Positions 45,745 through 57,957 of a DNA stretch of 64,000 nt are shown piece after piece (position 1 is the stretch's first letter; each line of letters begins with the position of its first letter). A program made the position numbers and the translations under genes. This DNA comes from Symsagittifera roscoffensis. Lineage: Eukaryota > Xenacoelomorpha > Acoela > Convolutidae. The stretch covers positions 46,294,101 to 46,358,100 of the forward strand of contig NC_087063.1 in NCBI RefSeq assembly GCF_963678635.1, read 5' to 3'. The notes under the pieces were generated by a model. It ran no database searches, was not told the DNA's origin, and saw nothing but the letters and a program-made list of their open reading frames with translations.

Positions 45745-48424
45745 TTTTTGCTAATTCGAAGCTTATTGCTACTTTTTCTGTTGTCACTTGATAGAGCTGC
45801 TTTTTTGTCGTGTTCTCGCAAGTGTTTGCGAAGCGCAGCTTTGCCTCTGTATGAAACTTTTAGTCTCAAATTAAAAAAAAACCTACAATTCTTTCCAAGA
45901 CATTTTTCATGGAACATCTACCAAAATTTTGTCTGCCTAGTTACTGCTCCATAATTTTTTTCAGTGCTCTTTGAACCTTGGGCAGTATGTTTCGCTACTG
46001 TTTTGTTCAAAATGATCATCTTTCGAGGCATACGTTTGTATGTTTAGTTTTTTCAACGTTTTCTTTCCCTTGCGAAAAGCAAGTATTGCAATCGGGTACT
46101 AGACTTTTTTCCCGAAATAACATGTTCACAGGGCTCATCTCTAGTGTACTTTTGGACTCATCTCTAGTGGTAGCTTTTTTCATAATTATTTTAAATTCTT
46201 GGCGTTCCCAGCCCACTTAGCCCGGAGGTAACGATTTCGCCTGGTACTCCAAAGGTCCTGGGTACGAATCTGACCAGGACCTGTTTTTTTTTCAAACGGG
46301 AAATATTCCGTTTAAACAAAACTGTCGGCTTATTGTTTGTTCGATTATGTTTCATCAGCTTAGTTGCCACATCGTAGATTTTTTTTGCTATGCGCAATTT
46401 TTTTGTAGCTGCTCTTAGTGAATTGATTTACTTCAGCTGTTTGTAATTTCCTGACTTGTATATACTTTTTTGCCTAATTTTGTGCTTGGCCCAAATGATT
46501 TTGACTTATATTTTATCGGCCAAGTGACCTAATTTTGATTGGTTTATAGTGAAACATAGTTTGTAGGCTCACCTCTGGATCGCCCAATTTGCTGAAATCT
46601 TGTTAGAAATTATAGTCCAGATTTTTCATGACAGTTTTTTTCGCATTTGTTTTTTTTTCTTTTTTTTGGCGTAATTGGTTCCGTCTTATGTTATATCGTC
46701 TTAATGGCCTAATTCTTTGCCTGTCGACTAGCGAAAAAAAATTGTATGTACCTGTCTGTTTTGAGGGTGAGGGGGACTTAATTTTTTTGGCCTTCTTTTA
46801 ATTTCCTTTGTTTTCTTCATAATTGGTTTCGGCCTATATTATATCGGCTTAGTGTCTTCATATTGTTTCATGAGGAGCATTTAAAATTGTTGGTTGTGTC
46901 TTTTGATTGATTTTTGGAGGGGTACTTGTTAACTATTTATTAGCCAAACGTCTCTTGATTTTTTTTCGTCTCAAAGGGTTTCTGGCAAGGTTTTTTAGGC
47001 ATTGTAACCGCTTGGTAAATTTTCTTCCGATGCTAATTTCGCATTCTATTGCCTTGGCAAGTTTTCTTTCAAAAGTACCCTGATTTATTTGGATAGATCT
47101 AATTTTTTTGACATTTTCGTTTTTTTCCTACTTAGCGGCTTTCTTATTTTGTACCGCAAGTGATGCGAAGCATAGCTTCGCCTGTGTTTAGTTTTTCGAA
47201 TTTTCTCGAAAACTATCCTCTTCTATCTGAGATTTTGGGTTCCAAAGAAAGTGTTGTGGGAAGCTCCTTTCCATACGCATCTAAGCCCAATTTTTTACAC
47301 AAATATTTACGGCCCTTGGAAAAGTCAAATTTTTGATTTTTGACCGTCTTAATGAATTACTTAACTCTAACTTTCCTGCCAAATTTGATAGCATGGTTTA
47401 ACCGGAACAACAGGTTGTTAAAAGCCTAGCTTTATATTTGGCAATTTATTTAAAGAAAAAAGTAAAGGCCCTCAAAAATTTCGTAGCATTTTTGAAACTT
47501 AGACTGTTTTTTGGAATTTTTTTGACTTTACTCGAAAACTGCCGTGCAAATTCTATGGTTAAGTGTTCAATCGAGAAACGCGGTTTTAGAATCTTCTCTA
47601 CTTAAGCGGCCACGTTCTGATTTTTGCAGAAAAAAATATGGACTTCAGAAGAAGTTTTAGAACTTTTGACTGTTTATTAGAAAGTTTTGAAACCCTTCAA
47701 ATCAGAGATGAAAAGTTCAATCGAAAAGCTGGTTGCGAGAAGAATTTTTTTCTGTATAATCGGCGATTTTTTATTTTATCTTGAATTTTACTTGCATTCC
47801 AATATTTTTGTGGGCAAAGTCCATTTAGAAATTACCTATTTCATCCAGCTTCAGTATATCAAATTCAAAGAATATCAAAAACAAACCTATATCTTTAGCT
47901 GGGGCCCTAATTATCTTCTATCGAGACAAACAAAAATTGAGGTTTAACCATTTTTTTATAATTTTTTTTTCGACTTCGTTTTTTTCGGATTTGTAGCTTC
48001 CTCATTTCTATCCGCCAGCTTGCAATGCTATTTGAGCGATGTGGCGCAATTGCTGCGAACGCAAACTCAGAGATTATAAATTTTTAAAAAAGGATCACGT
48101 TTTCGATTTTTTCAAGTTCATCAGTTTCTATGATACATATTTTCTGTTTACACGAGCCAGCGTTAATTTATACAGTCATTTCATTTTTACGTAATTCAAC
48201 TTTTTTTGTTAAAGTTCATTGAAATAATTGCCTTTGAAGGACTTTTTTATTCACTTTTCGAGATATCAACGCCCCTGCTTGAATGCTATGAAGATATTGA
48301 ACGTGAGATGATTCTGCGTGACGTTTTTAGAGCTTTGAAAATGAGCAATTTGTTGGATTAGTGTTTTTGTCTTGTCTATGATGCTCCACGCGTCAGCGCG
48401 TTTTATTTGAGGTTGTCGACTATA

Positions 48425-48649
48425 TTATTTCACTTCAAAGAGCTCAATTAATCTTTTCCAATTAGGTTGAGGCAATTTGATTGGCTCCAATAATTTCCCT
48501 GGAAGACTTAAATAATGTTTTTCAGTTACTTTTTGAAGCTGTTTTTTAAAGCGGGATTCTGTATTTGCTTGTTTTTTTGGGGACAAGCTTTTCAGCTTGT
48601 GATTGCTAAGTGCAGCTTCAACTGTTGCTAAACATTTGATCATTGGCAC
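48425..48649 (-). other. Unrecognised minus-strand ORF in 5.4-kb unit copy 2
   Basis: 74 codons, with a basic, protein-like composition (LKSLSPKKQANTESRFKKQL, SLPGKLLEPIKLPQPNWK). The equivalent frame in copy 1 is broken by an extra T in a T run (about 43205), so it is not conserved as a gene. It may be the remnant of an older transposon or gene. No family is recognised. Confidence 0.3.
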
Positions 48650-49441
48650 ACTTTTCCTAGCTTTTGATATATAGTTTCTAGGCTTGACTGATGAAGCACG
48701 TTTTTCAAATTTATTTTTGTCAGCAAAGCTCCAATTGAGCTAAAAAAGACAGGCTTAAATGCAGCAAAGCCGTTTTTACCCATTATCTCACAGAAATAAT
48801 GATCATTTTGTTTTCAACCAAAATCGATGCCTATTTATCAGGACGATTTAGAAAGTGTTCGTTTTATTGAACTGTTTTATAATTTGTTTGCTGACGATCA
48901 AAAGTTTTTGCTCAAGCTGCGGTGATTATGCTTGCGACTAACAATTGTAAAATAATTTGAGCATGTAATTTTTTAAGATTCTCAACCGGAGGCGGATCCA
49001 GGATTTTCTAGAGGGAGAAGCGGTTTTTCAAAAAATGTTGGTCAACTTTTCAATTTTTTTTTAGCTTGACCATATTAATTTTCCGAGCTCTCCCTAATCA
49101 CTAGAAAGACCTTGTTTTACCAAATTTTCTGCTCCGGAGGCATAGTTATGGGTTAAAAAAAGCGTGTTCAGGCACCTTTTTGCATTTTTTCGGCTCGAGC
49201 TACCCCCTCAAAATTAGTATATATTGGCGCCAAAGGGTCAGGCAGCCAAAACTGGATATTTCAAAATAGTACAAAAGGGGTACCCTTTGGCTCCTAAAAT
49301 GCTCGAATACCTGAAAAATGTAATTTGAGTCTGCCAGGAAGATTATTTGAACCAATCACTTTGCCTTTTGACAAGATTATTTGAGCGCTTTATAGTTAAA
49401 GCGAAATATTTCGGCAAGCTTAAATAAATCGCGCTTACGCG

Positions 49442-49663
49442 TTGAGCATCATAGATGAGAGCATCATGCTCAAAGTATATCTGTTGTTGGGGAAATCACA
49501 GGTTTGGCCAAATGATGCAATTGATTTTGTTCAAGAAGTGGTGAACAGTAGCAGTTTTAAGGGGAGGAATGGCCCGGGGTTATTACTTTGTTCAGATCAA
49601 AAATGTGACCAACAAAATTGCCACAAAACTGACCTTTTTGCCGAAATATTTCAAGCACATTGA
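49442..49663 (+). other. Unrecognised small ORF in 5.4-kb unit copy 2
   Basis: Duplicate of 44075-44296 with a few substitutions (CSDQKC, AEIFQAH). No domain is recognised. Confidence 0.25.
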
Positions 49664-49940
49664 ACTTAAAGAACTGAAATTATCCGAGTACTGCCTGTCT
49701 TAACACAACGCCGCTTGCAAACAGTACGAGCAGGGTTTGTTTACCTTTTACTTTTTTTGAGGTACTTTTTATGGACTTGTAACTTTTTCTTACAAACTTT
49801 GCTGAAATGCTCAATTTTTTTGAATTTCAAATAAAAGTAATTCTTAGTTCGTTTGTAGTGCTACTTAATTTTTGTTCAATTATATGTCAAGTTTTTGAAT
49901 TTTAGACCGTTTTTTGGAAACTGACCGTTTTTTGGAAACT

Positions 49941-51317
49941 TCCGTTTTTTGGAAGAAAGTCTGCTTTTCTCGAATTAATAGTTCATTAAAAAACAGGCTG
50001 TGAGTTTATTTGCTGCCCAAGCCTGTACAACCAATGTTTTGTCGGAAAAACATGCGGAAAAGTCAATTTTTGTGACCGGTTTTTGAATGTTTGACTTTGA
50101 ATGTTTGAATGGCAATCGAATAAACAGGTGGCTAAAATTTTTCCTGAAGTAGTGTCGATTTCTTAACTTTTGTAAGAAATCATGTTATGTCTTTGGAAAC
50201 GTCCACATTCTGAAGTTTTCGCCGTCTTCCAAAAGTTTGCATTTTTTTCTTGAAAACTACCCTGAAAAATTTGAGCAGGGAATTGGAATTTTACCGTTTC
50301 AAGAGGCTTCGCAGTCACGAGTTAGATCAAAAGAACAGGCTTAGGGAAAAATCCACTGCAAGAATGGGTCATAAGTATTTCCCTACACTAGCGGTTATTC
50401 TGTTAGTTTACTAGAGAAACAACTAAGGTTTTTTTATTTTTGCAAAAACTACGCGATTTATCCCTCATCAGTTAAAATTGTACTAAAATATATCAACCAG
50501 GTACCTCCAGCTTAAGCTGAGCCCCTAGTTTCAACTATAATTTATTGATTGTTTCTAGTTTCAAGTTAGGTTGCGTAGTTTCAAGGGCACATTTTTTATG
50601 CTTTCGCCTGTTTCATAATCAGGAACCAGACTTTCCGCCCGTAAATAACTTTTCGTACATCAAGTTGAAATTGAAGTTACGTTATTAGTGAACCTTTTCA
50701 TCTTTGAGACTGCTTCGCAATTAGAATTGGTCTATAGGTAAAGCGGTTTTATCTGTGCCTTAAGTAGATGCAAGTGTTTTTGACGTGTTCCTGAACTTCA
50801 TGAAATTTTATTCTTTTATTTTTGCTTCGATTAAAATCTTCATTCGGCCTAAATGTTAACGGTGTGTGTTTTATCGGCTTAGTTACCTTGATTTTTGTTG
50901 CTTCAATGACAAAAAGATTGATTAACAAATCAGGTAGTTTGTCTAGCAAAAGTTCAAAGCCTTAAAACTTTATTGCTTAAAAGTTTTTATGTCAACAATT
51001 TTTATGGTTTTTTTTTGTTTTCGGCTCAATGATCGGCCTAGAGCGACTGTTTTTAGCTCAATGAACATATTTGTGACTAAGCGGCCGCTCTTTAAACAAT
51101 TGAAGACTTACTCAATGCTGTTTGTTGTTTCTTGAACACATTATCTGAAAATTTTTTCCCTAAATATACTTTTTTTGTTTTGTTTTTGTAGTCTTATTTT
51201 TTTCGTTGGCTTGCAATGCTGTGTTTGAGTTGTATCGCAAGTGTTGCGATGCTCTGCTTCGCCGGTGTTGAACGAAGTGATTAAATCGCAAAAGTCGATT
51301 TTAGTTTTTGGAATTTT
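49941..51317. other. Intergenic, no gene recognised
   Basis: AT-rich DNA without convincing coding sequence. A GCGATGCTCTGCTTCGC hairpin of the dispersed GCGAAGC type lies at about 51246-51262. Confidence 0.5.
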
Positions 51318-52545
51318 ATGCAGAATAAACAAGTTATATAGATTGATCCAAAGTTCTTAAGCTGGGTTGATTCGATCTGAGATTGTTATTCATAAACTTA
51401 TCATTAAGCAAGTCAGGAAACTAAACCACTCATCTTTACGTTATCCAGTCATAAAAATTTACTAATTCGAATACAATCATATATAATTTTTAAACAATAA
51501 TAGCCGATTACTACAAGTTGCTTGGAATGTTGTCACGACAGGTGTCTATATCTCTTCAAAACCAATCGTCTGGCCGAGTTTCCGTACTCCAATATCTCCA
51601 TGTATCCACCGGCGGTTTCATCTATTGAAACAGTCTCCGACAGTGTCAGTCGGTTATCCAGTCATAAAAATTTACTAATTCGAATACAATCATATATAAT
51701 TTTTAAACAATAATAGCCGATTACTACAAGTTGCTTGGAACGTTGTCACGACAGTTGTCTATATCTCTTCAAAACCAATCGTCTGGCCGAGTTTCCGTAC
51801 TCCAATATCTCCATGTATCCACCGGCGGGTTCATCTATTGAAACAGTCTCCGACAGTGTCAGTCGGTTATCCAGTCATAAAAATTTACTAATTCGAATAC
51901 AATATATAATTTTTAAACAATAATAGCCGATTACTACAAGTTGCTTGGAATGTTGTCACGACAGTTGTCTATATCTCTTCAAAACCAATCGTCTGGCCGA
52001 GTTTCCGTACTCCAATATCTCCATGTATCCACCGGCGGGTTCATCTATTGAAACAGTCTCCGACAGTGTCAGTCGGTTATCCAGTCATAAAAATTTACTA
52101 ATTCGAATACAATCATATATAATTTTTAAACAATAATAGCCGATTACTACAAGTTGCTTGGAATGTTGTCACGACAGTTGTCTATATCTCTTCAAAACCA
52201 ATCCTCTGGCCGAGTTTCCGTACTCCAATATCTCCATGTATCCACCGGCGGGTTCATCTATTGAAACAGTCTCCGACAGTGTCAGTCGGTTATAACATGC
52301 AGAATAAACAAGTTATATAGATTGATCCAAAGTTCTTAAGCTGGGTTGATTCGATCTGAGATTGTTATTCATAAACTTATCATTAAGCAAGTCAGGAAAC
52401 TAAACCACTCATCTTTACGTTATCCAGTCATAAAAATTTACTAATTCGAATACAATCATATATAATTTTTAAACAATAATAGCCGATTACTACAAGTTGC
52501 TTGGAATGTTGTCACGACAGTTGTCTATATCTCTTCAAAACCAAT
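51318..52545. repeat. 213-bp tandem repeat with duplicated flank
   Basis: A unit of about 210-213 bp (TTATCCAGTCATAAAAATTT… to …CCGACAGTGTCAGTCGG) occurs four times between about 51439 and 52290, with only a few differences. The ~120-bp segment before the first unit (ACAAGTTATATAGATTGATC…) reappears at about 52309, followed by a fifth, truncated unit ending near 52545. Open frames of ~63 codons recur once per unit but start without a conserved ATG and are repeat artefacts. Confidence 0.95.
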
Positions 52546-54189
52546 CGAAAAAATGGTTCAGTATTTTTCAGCTTTCGTGTCAGAACAGATGAACTTAATT
52601 TGGAATAACAGCTTAAACAACGTGAAATTTTGCTCTTTAATTGCTTAAATGCTGAGAGCCACTTGACAATATTGTCTGTTTCAAGAAAGGGGGATTGTTA
52701 AGCATATTAAATCAGCGCTTTTTCGACCAATCAGAAGGCAGCTCAATACAAATTTGCACTAAAAAGCTCTAGTGCTAATGAACTGTTTTAATTCAGAGGG
52801 GTGATGGGATTTGTTTCGTTGATTTGAACTGAATCACCCATCGCTTAAATGCCATCCATAGAGCAGGGATTTTTAAGTAGATCCAAAAGTTGGCGATTGG
52901 CACCGTCGTCAGGCGCCAATTTCTAAACAGTTCAAAAAGCGCTGGGAAGTTTTTTTAAAACATCGTTCCTTTCCACTCGTTGTATGACAAATACTTGTTT
53001 TTTTTTGATTTTTTTGGAATAATAACGGTGTTGGTCAGAACCTTTTCCGGAAAATGTTGAAAGTTCTGAAGATAGAGCTGATTCGAAAATGTTTTTAGCT
53101 CGAAAGTATTTGCTTAAATAATTATCAGTACTAAATAACAATAAGTTTTCCTTGAATATAATACCTGGATATATTTTATTAGATAGTAATTTGACATTAA
53201 TTGCTGATATAACTAGTTGTTCCGACTTTCGATACGGAAGTAACGGAATATTTGTGCTCGGGGTGGGTTTTTTTTTTCTTCAGACAAATTTCGACTTTTT
53301 AACTAGCCATTTTTGACGGAATTTTTTATATCATTCGAAAGCCATTGTTGTCCTGAGCTTAAATTTGAAAAGATATTTCACCTGTGATCATTTTGCGTAA
53401 AGTTATGAGGGTTTAAAGATTGCCATTTTGACCAATTTGGGACAATTAACGCCCGATATCATTCGCGCTATTAACGCGTAAGCGGAGATTTAATCCGTCT
53501 TATAAATTGTTCCAAATTGGTTGAACGAAGCTTATTTGCCATAATTGATTTGTTACAAGGAACGAAATCTATCTTTTTGTACTTTATATGGCGTGTGGGG
53601 GGATGATTTTTAAAAAAAATTTCAAATTAAAATAAAATTTCATTTTATTTTATTTCATTTAATTTTTTATGCTATTACTGCTGCTCCATAAACCTTAAAA
53701 GGCAGTCGGAACATTCAGGGCTTCGCCCTGATACGAGCAGTCTTGTTTTATTAGCAAGCGCATGTTCTCTCCTGTTATCTGCCCGGTTTTTTTCTTAAAG
53801 AAACCCATCTGAAGTTTTTCAATATTCTTTGCTGCATAGTCATGCAGCATGTGTTTAAGGGAATCATTTTGGTTTTATTTTAAGGGTGTCAGGACAAATG
53901 GCCCTATGCCAACTTGTCCAGACTAAATGGCCGCCCTTGCCATGTAGGGCCATTGGGTATAGGACACGTTGGCATGTAGGGCCATAGCATCTTTTCTTCT
54001 GCCCACCTGCCCCGCATGAAATTTTGTTCTATGCCCTTTTGTCCCATACTCAACACTTTCACTTGATTCTTTGATGGTCAAATTGAGGACCTGCAACTTT
54101 GAAAAAAGATACGACACGTTTTGAGGAGAAGAGGCTCTAATCGAAAATGTTTTAAGTTGCGGCCAAACAGCAAATTGTACCTGCCAAAG
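52546..54189. other. Intergenic, no gene recognised
   Basis: AT-rich with homopolymer runs and a TTTTATTTTATTTCATTT stretch at about 53643. The minus frame at 53923-54204 lies antisense to the MULE relic and its upstream sequence and is not accepted. Confidence 0.45.
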
Positions 54190-54700
54190 TAGTATAATTG
54201 CCACTTGTCTCCAGCAACTAATAGCTGAGAATGCAGTTCAATTATTCTTGCCCAGTCGTGCAGGAATAAACAGAACTCTTAACCTCCAGAAACAGAACTT
54301 GGTCCCATCTATGCCAGTCATTAAAGACAGGCATTTTCTAATTCCATTGGAATTTACTGAGTTCTCTTCATATGACAGTGGAGTAATGGATCCTGAGCGC
54401 ATTTAAAATTTTGGTCATCATGCCCTTCGAGTTCTTAATTTTCTTTGCGACGGTACCTTTAAAATTTGCCCGATGCATTTTCACCAGCTTTATACTACCA
54501 TATTCAAGTTGGCGGCTTTTACCGGCCTTGTGTTTAGGCTTTAACGCCAACAAAACTGAACAGAATTATTCAAAATTCCTGAAAGTCATCTCTTCTGTCT
54601 TCGACAATGTGCATCCATCAAGGATACTTCTAGACTTTGAACGAGCTGCTCTTAACGCTTCCACAAATATTGTGAAGCGATAGAGACCAATTGTGCAGTA
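54190..54700 (+). pseudogene. MULE-type transposase relic
   Basis: Plus-strand translation gives RHFLIPLEF, ALRVLNFLCDGTFKICPMHFHQLYT (about 54417-54492; the DGTF..P..F.QLYT block carries the first catalytic Asp of MULE transposases) and, in a shifted frame, SRILLDFERAALNA (about 54615-54658), matching the second Asp block (P..I..DFE.A). An in-frame TAA precedes the DGTF block and a frameshift follows it. This is a decayed Mutator-like element or a host gene derived from one; the breaks favour a dead transposon. Confidence 0.7.
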
Positions 54701-55749
54701 GTTTTTCTGTTTCCCTCATCCCGCTCCCCATACTGGGTACCAAATATTGGGGGTTTCAAGAGCGAGGCAGTACCTTCAGTTTTCGGTTTCATCAATTTTA
54801 TGTTAAAACTGTTCATTTCTCTAAGTTTTGAACTTTTGACGGCTTGATTAAGAGTGTTGTGCAATAGCATCTATGCTGAAGGAGCTTACGAAATCAGCAA
54901 CCATTCTTTCCATAATTTTATCTCGACATGAAAATTGCGTTGAAATTATGCTGCTTTTTTGTTCATGCATGCCTTGAACTCATTTTTGATACAGCATATA
55001 TTTTAATGAATCCGCATTTTGTTTCAAGCTTTATTTTTCAACAAAAATTTTGATTAAGTTTGTGGCGACAATATGTCTTACGAAGATAATAAAGAATCTG
55101 GGGCAAGTTTTGTTCTTGGGGTAACGTTTTTTCATCCGGATGAGTTGTCATGGGTGGCATGTTTAAATCAGACAATTTGGGCTGGAACAAGTTGGCTTGA
55201 TACAAAATGACATGTAAACGTTTTAAGTTCGCCATAGACTGTTAGCTATTGGTTGGGTCGATTTTTGGACTCGAAGAAATATTCTGTTTTGCTATTTTGA
55301 TTTAAATAACGGAATGAGCATAAAATGAAACATTTTTAAAATAATCTTGACTAGTTTAAAGGAGTTCTGAAGCTAGAATTATGCTTTTTATGCGTACCAC
55401 GATGAAAATCTAAGCAACCGATGGAATTCAAGTATAGTGGAGCGCGGCGTCATACTATGAAACCACATTCCGGTGTCTGAGTGCCGGCCAAACATGAAGC
55501 GACAGTTTCTTAACAAGCAAAATTGCTCGATAGGTGACAGTTTTTAACAGCAGCTTTAGCGGTAAGCATTGATTCACACGCACTATTCCTCTCGTGTAAA
55601 TGCAAGCGCAGTCGAATGAATAAATGCATTACGTACCAGTTATTTTGGAGATGGAAAATGAAGCTATTCTTATATTGCTTATGAGCTTTTTTCAATTAAA
55701 GTCAATGATTAAACAAGGATAGCCGACTGCTGTGCAAGTAGCACGGAAT
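54701..55749. other. Intergenic, no gene recognised
   Basis: No coding sequence accepted. The last part (55715-55749) is the CAAGGATAGCCGACTGCTGT flank that precedes MITE-like copies. Confidence 0.45.
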
Positions 55750-56424
55750 GTTCCGACCAAATTCATAGAAACGCGAAAATTTTTTCCATCTCTTTTCTTT
55801 GATTAAGTGTCGGTTTAAATGCGTGGTGTGATTTGAAAACTACACAAACGCATATTAACTTAGTGAATTAGACAACATTTGTTTTCAAAAAAATTGCAAA
55901 CAAAAAATAAAAAGAGTCGTTAAAACCCTTTTTTATTATTATTGTTTTTGCACAAAAATTTCGAACTTATGGCTCTTTTCCAGTCCCCCTTTTCTGTTTT
56001 TGAAATTTGATATATGAAAGTTTATTCAAAATGACTCCTTGTAAAAAAAAACTGCGTTTAATGAACCCTTTGTTGCCAAAGGAGCATTGAATTATGCATT
56101 CAAAACTAGTTTTATAGATTGTAAAAATAAGTTTTTTTTTCAGACGAAAAGCCTAAATAAAAGTGAATTTTCATTTATAGATCGTAACTCGATTGCTTTA
56201 CTTGCTCGAAACAGAACTAAAAGTCAAAATTTTAAACTAGTTTTTCTCAAAGCTGGGGCAATTTTTTGTACAATTTGAATGTGGTTGCAATCACCACCGA
56301 AAGGTCTCAAAATTGATATGTCACTCGGTCCATTCCGATGAATTTTTTTGGTAGTTGATTTTTTCGTGGAAAACTAAAACACACCCGAATACAAAATTCC
56401 TTCCAATATTCAATGGTTGGGAAC
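55750..56424 (+). repeat. MITE-like element copy 2
   Basis: Begins GTTCCGACCA and ends CAATGGTTGGGAAC, imperfect inverted ends. Carries the shared internal ACACCCGAATACAAAATTCCT segment. Preceded by CTGTGCAAGTAGCACGG, a hairpin found before other copies. Confidence 0.65.
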
Positions 56425-56943
56425 TGGCACGTGCGCCCATCCATTGAATGACTGAGTAAAAGATGGTCTCTGGCTCATTACTCGACGTTTGTAAAAAAAA
56501 TTTGTCAAATTTTTGTTTTAGTATCTATTATTTAATTGGCGTTTCACGTCACATGCTTAAGAAGTCCCTTTGTTGAAATGTCGAAAGAAATGCCAATACG
56601 TTGAAACGTTTAATATGTTTTTTGAAGTCAGCGTTTTAAACTTAACGGTTGCATTAAATATCTGTTTTTTGAGTTTTATAGGAAGACATTTTACGCTCAA
56701 CGATCTATTCAAAGCAGCGTGTTTACTTTTTGCTTCGTACTTGCGATAGCAAGTTCCTTTTAATTGGTTATAGTTTCTCTTTGATCTCAGAATTTACTAA
56801 TTTTGTCTTGGTTTTTGGGTGTAGAGATGTGGAGCATAGGCGCCATTGACAGGCAAGCATCCAGTGTTTACATCTTTCCTGCTTTATTCAAATGATTGAA
56901 AAATGATAGACAAGGATAGGTGGTTACTGTGCAAGTAGCACAG

Positions 56944-57473
56944 TGTCCGACCATAGTCTTTAAAAAAACTACCAGATAGCTTTTTTCAAATCAGTTTTTC
57001 CGCGTGGGGTGATAAAAAAGTCTGATTTAAAACTATATTTTAGGCATTTTTGACATTCATAGTAATACGGGCAAATCAGACGCAAACAGTTTTAGATAAT
57101 TGACTAGAAAAACTAAAATAAAAAAAAGTTTTTCCAATTTTTTTTTTGAAATTTTCGGTTCCCAGAATGGAGCTAAAAAACTCCAAAAATTATTTGTAAT
57201 TGCTTAAAGTTAAGTTTTTAGGGCTTAAGTTTTAAATTTCTCCTAATTAAGTTGTGGTAAGCCAGCCTGCTCGCTTGCTTTATTCGCTCGAACTAAGACG
57301 AAAAATCAAAAATTCAGACCGGTTTTTCTCAACACTGGGAAAATTTTTTCGAAATTTTTAAAATGTCGTTCGAATCAGGACTAAACGGTTTTTTTATGAT
57401 ATATCACTCGACCCAGTCCGATGATTATTTGTGGTGGCTGGTTTTGCGTGGAAAACAAAAAGAAACCAGGATA
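56944..57473 (+). repeat. MITE-like element copy 3 (3'-truncated)
   Basis: Begins GTCCGACCATAGTCTTTA after the CAAGGATAGG flank and CTGTGCAAGTAGCACAG hairpin. Contains GACCGGTTTTTCTCAACACT and the CCAGTCCGATGATTATTTG segment, then is cut and abuts copy 4. Confidence 0.7.
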
Positions 57474-57500
57474 CCTGTTTCTGTGCAAGTAGCACAGAAT

Positions 57501-57957
57501 GTTCCGACCACAGTCTCAAAATACACAAAACATAGTGAAATAGGTCAATTGCAAAACAGTGTTTGAAAAATAATGACCTGAAAAGGGAAAAAAATTAATT
57601 TCGAAAAAAATTTTCAGTTTTGTTTTGCAAAATTTTTTTGAATTTTCAAGTTATTGATTCCCAAAGTTGCGCTAAAAAAACTCCAGAAAATAAGCTATTG
57701 TGAGAATATACGGTCACCTTATTAGCTCGAGTTGGACCAAAAATCAAAAATTTCAAACCGGTTTTTCTCGACACTGTGAGAAAAATTTCAAACGTTTTTA
57801 AATGTTGGAATCACGACTGATAGGACTTTAATATGATATATCACTCAACCCAGTCCGATGATTATTTGTGCTACCTGATTTTTCGTGGAAAACAAAAAGC
57901 AAAAAAAAACTAAAACACTCGAATACAAAGTTCTTACCCATTTTCAATGGTCGGAAC
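57501..57957 (+). repeat. MITE-like element copy 4
   Basis: Best-preserved copy: starts GTTCCGACCA and ends TTTTCAATGGTCGGAAC, 457 bp. Internal CAAACCGGTTTTTCTCGACA and CCAGTCCGATGATTATTTG segments are shared with copies 1-3 and 5. No coding capacity. Confidence 0.8.

Larger units (their letters stand above)
44551..49940. repeat. 5.4-kb tandem unit, copy 2
   Basis: Direct tandem repeat of 39151-44550. It starts at TTCAAACCGGTTTTTC, in the middle of the MITE-like sequence, directly after TTTTTTGGAAAC. After 49940 the two-copy identity ends with a third CCGTTTTTTGGAA motif. Low divergence implies a recent duplication. Confidence 0.95.

Noticed and set aside
51522..52136. Three repeated ~63-codon ORFs
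   Set aside because: One per 213-bp repeat unit; the first codon is TTG and there is no selection signal or domain.
51318..52545. CRISPR-like array
   Set aside because: Units are identical over their full 213 bp with no variable spacers; this is eukaryotic tandem-repeat DNA.
53923..54204. 93-codon minus ORF
   Set aside because: Overlaps the start of the MULE relic on the opposite strand and has no recognisable domain.
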